Shown: positions 23,874 to 27,104 of the stretch, piece after piece | How the letters are laid out: each line of letters begins with the position of its first letter | Position numbering within the stretch: position 1 is the stretch's first letter | Assembly: GCA_018715885.1 (NCBI GenBank) | Contig: DVKT01000002.1 | Coordinates: 1-27,104, forward strand | Length of the DNA: 27,104 bases | Reading direction: 5' to 3' | From: Caccoplasma intestinavium | Lineage (GTDB): Bacteria > Bacteroidota > Bacteroidia > Bacteroidales > UBA11471 | The notes under the pieces: model-generated | Databases searched by the model: none | The model's input: only the letters and a program-made list of their open reading frames with translations | Told to the model about the DNA's origin: nothing | Translations under genes and position numbers: made by a program

Positions 23874-26255
23874 CTATTCCGGCTTGCTTTTTTCCGGTGC
23901 GGATACCCGTCCGGCATCATAACCATAAGACGAATGGTATCCATAACGGCGATAGCCATACGAACGAGACTCCATGTCTACTCCATTGACAACCAAATAC
24001 GGGGCGGGGAAACGCCCGGACGAAACTATCTTATCGAGCAAGGCAAACGATTTTTTCGCCGTATAACCGGCTCTCACGATAAATAGCATCACATCGGTTA
24101 CCCGCCGTATCAACATCGTATCCGAAACTATACCTACCGGTGCCGTATCGATGACGATATAGTCGTACCGGCTACGCAACTCACCGATCAACTCTTCGAG
24201 CCGATGCCCGTAAAGCAACTCATTTGGATTGGGCGGTATCGGTCCCGAAGGCAACAAATCGAGATCGGTCATGACTTTCGAGGGTATGATAAGCCGGGTT
24301 ATATCGTTTTCCATACCCGACAAATATGTCGTTACCCCCTGCATTACTTGCGGTATATCGAAATATTTATACAATTGCGGACGACGTATATCCATGCCTA
24401 CCAACAGCACTTTTTTACCGATAAGGCCGAAACTCAAAGCCAAATTGGACGCCAGAAATGTTTTTCCCTCACCCGACACGGTCGATGTAACGCATATTAC
24501 TTTCTTCTCGGGCGAAGTCATTACAAATTGCAGATTATTACGCAGCAGACGGAAAAGTTCGGTAATCGGCGCAACCGACCACGCCGATACGACCAAATTC
24601 TCATCATGATCGCCTTTTGTGCATATCTCGCCGAGTATGGGCAGTGTCGTCAGTTTCTCCACATCGGCGCGATCTTTGAAACGGTCATTGAAGAAATCGA
24701 GCAAGAAAATGATTCCGGCGGGAACACACACCCCCAAAAACAGGGCGATAAGCAATATGTTTTTCTTTTTCGGAGATACCGGAATCCCCGACGTATCGGG
24801 TATGTCCATAATGATGGCCCGAGGTACGGTCAAGGTTTTATTTAAAGAATTTTCCTCCCGTTTTTCCAGCAAAAAAACATACAGCTTGTCCTTGATGAGT
24901 TGTTGACGGGATATTTCGGCCGACTCGCGTTGCAAACCGGGGACTTCTTGTATGCGGCTTTTGGCTTCATGTTTTTTCGCCAAAAGATCCCTCCGGGCAA
25001 TCTCCATGCCCGCCCGTGTCGAAACAACGCCGTCTTTGACTCCACGCCGTAAAATTTCCAAATCCTGACTGACCGTCATCAACACCGGATTGCTCTCCGA
25101 GACCGACCGCAAAAGCCGTTCCCGCTCCATCAACTTACTGTTATAGGCATCGACAATCGTCAGAAATGTCTGGTTACTGATTTCCACAGCCGGTATGAGT
25201 GAATAGCGATTGGCGGTATCGGTGATAAACTGCCCGACATAATCCAACCGGTTCATCTCCGTTTCGACATCGAACAGGCGTTCTTCTATACTTTTCGACT
25301 CGTCAAGATAGGAAGCAGCATTAGCCGTTATATCGACCAACTCGTTATTGCGCATAAAATCCTCGACGGCATCTTCGACCGACCCCAGTTCTGACGACAA
25401 CAGCCGTAAACGCTCATCGATAAAACGCTCGGTATTCTCGGCCACCCTGTTTTTCTCGGCCATAGACAGGGCATTGTAATAATAGACAATTTTATAGAGA
25501 ATGTCTTTGGCTTTCTCGACCTGACTCATCTCGACCGACATCGTAATAAGGGAAGAACCTTTCTCTACGGGCGAAGCGGAAACAAGCTGCTCTAACTGGC
25601 GTACGACAAACTTCGGCGGTACAACATTAATGTACAACGTATGCGGCTCTTCACACACGCCGCACCGCTTAAAAAGCATAAACGATATATCGCCTATCGC
25701 AACACGCATCGAATCGCCGGCAAAAGGCAATTCTTGCTCCTCTTCATCGTAAGCGACCGTGAGGATATATCCGCCGTTTTCTTTATCAGGTACGGCCTTG
25801 ATGGCTATGGGCGTCGCCAGATAAGGGACTAACAAAGAATCAATATCAAGGAAGAGCGGTTTGTCGCCGTATAACTCTACCTTGCGCATACCCCGTTGTT
25901 CGTAATACGCAACATATAACTTCAAATCGCTGACGACCTGCGACAAAACATTCTTGGAACGCATGATTCCGATTTCGTCATCGGTATTTATTTTCCCGGC
26001 CGACATCAATCCGAATCCCTCCATGACAACAGCTTCGGAAGAAGGCGTTGAGGAATTCTCGCCTTTCATGAGTATCATCGAAGATACCGTATATACGTCG
26101 TTCTGCCTCATCAACCAGAAAACAGCCACGACCAAAAAGATTGCTACGCTGGCTACAAACCATTTCCAATGGCTGAAAAACAGAAGAAACAATTCTTTGA
26201 AATCTATCGACGATTCTTCATCGTCTTTCATCGGGGGCACAATCTCTTTATCCAT
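23874..26255 (-). CDS. Polysaccharide chain-length regulator/tyrosine autokinase (Wzc-like)
   Basis: 793 residues. Two membrane helices (about 30-50 and 520-540) flank a long periplasmic part with a Wzz domain and coiled coil. The cytoplasmic half is a BY-kinase: Walker A STVSGEGKT with K598, Walker A' VLLVGMDIRRP, and Walker B IVIDTAPVG with D703. The last 30 residues hold six tyrosines (766, 768, 771, 773, 777, 779) in SYGYRRYGYHSSYGYD, the expected autophosphorylation cluster. Such proteins control export and length of capsule or exopolysaccharide. It lies 17 bases after the wza-like gene and ends at a strong terminator. The partner phosphatase and glycosyltransferases are not in the window. 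Confidence 0.93.
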   Translation of the reverse strand: MDKEIVPPMKDDEESSIDFKELFLLFFSHWKWFVASVAIFLVVAVFWLMRQNDVYTVSSMILMKGENSSTPSSEAVVMEGFGLMSAGKINTDDEIGIMRSKNVLSQVVSDLKLYVAYYEQRGMRKVELYGDKPLFLDIDSLLVPYLATPIAIKAVPDKENGGYILTVAYDEEEQELPFAGDSMRVAIGDISFMLFKRCGVCEEPHTLYINVVPPKFVVRQLEQLVSASPVEKGSSLITMSVEMSQVEKAKDILYKIVYYYNALSMAEKNRVAENTERFIDERLRLLSSELGSVEDAVEDFMRNNELVDITANAASYLDESKSIEERLFDVETEMNRLDYVGQFITDTANRYSLIPAVEISNQTFLTIVDAYNSKLMERERLLRSVSESNPVLMTVSQDLEILRRGVKDGVVSTRAGMEIARRDLLAKKHEAKSRIQEVPGLQRESAEISRQQLIKDKLYVFLLEKREENSLNKTLTVPRAIIMDIPDTSGIPVSPKKKNILLIALFLGVCVPAGIIFLLDFFNDRFKDRADVEKLTTLPILGEICTKGDHDENLVVSAWSVAPITELFRLLRNNLQFVMTSPEKKVICVTSTVSGEGKTFLASNLALSFGLIGKKVLLVGMDIRRPQLYKYFDIPQVMQGVTTYLSGMENDITRLIIPSKVMTDLDLLPSGPIPPNPNELLYGHRLEELIGELRSRYDYIVIDTAPVGIVSDTMLIRRVTDVMLFIVRAGYTAKKSFALLDKIVSSGRFPAPYLVVNGVDMESRSYGYRRYGYHSSYGYDAGRVSAPEKSKPE

Positions 26256-26272
26256 ACATTCTTTCTTGTAAA

Positions 26273-27052
26273 TTATCTTACAACATTCACTATCAGGTTG
26301 GCCAATGTTACCAAAAGCGAAACGATACTTACCGATATGCTGGCGATAGGCGATATAACCCGGGATGTACGGGATTTCGATTTATTGGGTTCGACATAGA
26401 CGATATCGTTCTGGCGCAAATAATAATCGGGCTGCGTAAGCAGTCGGGCATCGTTCAGGTCGAAACGGCTGACCGTTTCTTTCCCATCGTACTGACGTAT
26501 GAGCAAGATATTATCGCGGCGTCCCGTTATCGTAAGGTCGCCCGCCATGGCGATAGCTTCGAGAATAGAGACACGGTCATTGGGGATTTCGTATATACCG
26601 GGATTTTTCACCTCACCCAACACCGATATTTTGAAATTGTGAATACGTATCGAAACCGAAGGTGGCTCGGTAAGATATTTGGGATAAATAGATTCTACGA
26701 TCAACTGTTCGGCAGCAGAACGAGAGAGACCGGCAACACGCAACTTTCCCACCAAAGGAAAATTGATTTCCCCCCGGCTATCGACCAGATAAGTGGGTAT
26801 CTGAGTTTCCGTGTTGACCGGTTCATCAGAATTGATATTCTGATTGTTGAATACAGCGACCGCCTTCGGCATAGGCGAAGTAACGATAATTGCAAGAATA
26901 TCCCCTGTAACAAAGATCGGATCAGAAACCTGGGCCGTCTTCTCCATCGCGGACATGACAGAATCGATATTCTGTAAATACGGAACTTTTTTCGATTCGG
27001 CACAGGCAGTCAAAAACAAAACTATTAGAGCAATCGGGTAAACTTTCAACAT
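26273..27052 (-). CDS. Polysaccharide export outer-membrane lipoprotein (Wza-like)
   Basis: 259 residues. A signal peptide ends in a lipobox LTAC with C17, so the protein is probably lipid-anchored at the outer membrane. The middle contains the poly-export domain (ILAIIVTSPMPKAVAVFN, DSRGEINFPLVGKLRVAGLS) and an SLBB region (ISVLGEVKNPGIYEIPNDRVSILEAIAMAGDLTITG). The last 27 residues (SPIASISVSIVSLLVTLANL and following) are strongly hydrophobic, which suits the C-terminal barrel helix of Wza. It forms the export channel partnered by the Wzc-like protein downstream. It precedes wzc by 17 bases; its promoter would be to the right, where only 52 bases remain and no match was found. Confidence 0.93.
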   Translation of the reverse strand: MLKVYPIALIVLFLTACAESKKVPYLQNIDSVMSAMEKTAQVSDPIFVTGDILAIIVTSPMPKAVAVFNNQNINSDEPVNTETQIPTYLVDSRGEINFPLVGKLRVAGLSRSAAEQLIVESIYPKYLTEPPSVSIRIHNFKISVLGEVKNPGIYEIPNDRVSILEAIAMAGDLTITGRRDNILLIRQYDGKETVSRFDLNDARLLTQPDYYLRQNDIVYVEPNKSKSRTSRVISPIASISVSIVSLLVTLANLIVNVVR

Positions 27053-27104
27053 CTCCGTTCAAAAAGATTTAACTTAATAAGATCTGCAAAGAAATAAAAG
27101 AAGT

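Overview
The window looks like a chromosomal segment of a Bacteroidales bacterium (phylum Bacteroidota). The evidence is lineage-typical gene sets (nusB-yajC-ybbR-coaE-DUF5606, and dnaN-exonuclease-coaBC-DUF4835-recN-rlmB), the PUR-domain DUF3276 protein, a long interrupted NusB, signal peptides ending in 'xAQ', and several promoters of the Bacteroidota type (TTTG, about 20 bases, TAnnTTTG). Genus cannot be settled from the sequence alone. No tRNA, rRNA, CRISPR array, insertion sequence or phage gene was recognised; most of the window is ordinary core chromosome.

Layout from low to high coordinates. (1) A secreted PL11-type rhamnogalacturonan lyase (minus). (2) An anaerobic nucleotide operon nrdD-nrdG-purN (minus), headed by a clear promoter and a cobalamin riboswitch and closed by a strong terminator. 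(3) A diacylglycerol-kinase-like lipid kinase (minus), divergent from a DUF308 membrane protein (plus). (4) A core block on minus: nusB-yajC, a terminator, then ybbR-coaE and DUF5606; DUF5606 also has its own promoter. (5) A DUF3276 protein and a formate/nitrite transporter (plus), the latter with a long palindrome over its promoter. (6) An ABC-F ATPase (minus). (7) A roughly 500-base gap with a promoter, a structured stretch and a perfect terminator: a candidate small RNA, or less likely a 56-codon gene. (8) A secreted GH63/trehalase-like glycosidase (plus). (9) A six-gene minus operon, dnaN, DnaQ-like exonuclease, coaBC, DUF4835, recN, rlmB. (10) The wza-like and wzc-like genes of an exopolysaccharide/capsule export system (minus), ending in a terminator; the rest of that locus would lie beyond the right edge.

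How the parts work together. nrdD/nrdG make dNTPs without oxygen and without B12, and the riboswitch implies they are turned down when cobalamin is plentiful; purN, a 10-formyl-tetrahydrofolate enzyme, shares that control. CoaBC and CoaE supply two steps of coenzyme A synthesis from two operons. The dnaN operon joins the replication clamp, an exonuclease, DNA repair (RecN) and rRNA methylation. The clearest leads for something not already described are the small-RNA candidate at about 15271-15505 and the operator-like palindrome at 12318-12353; the B12 control of nrdDG-purN is a well-supported regulatory link of a known kind.
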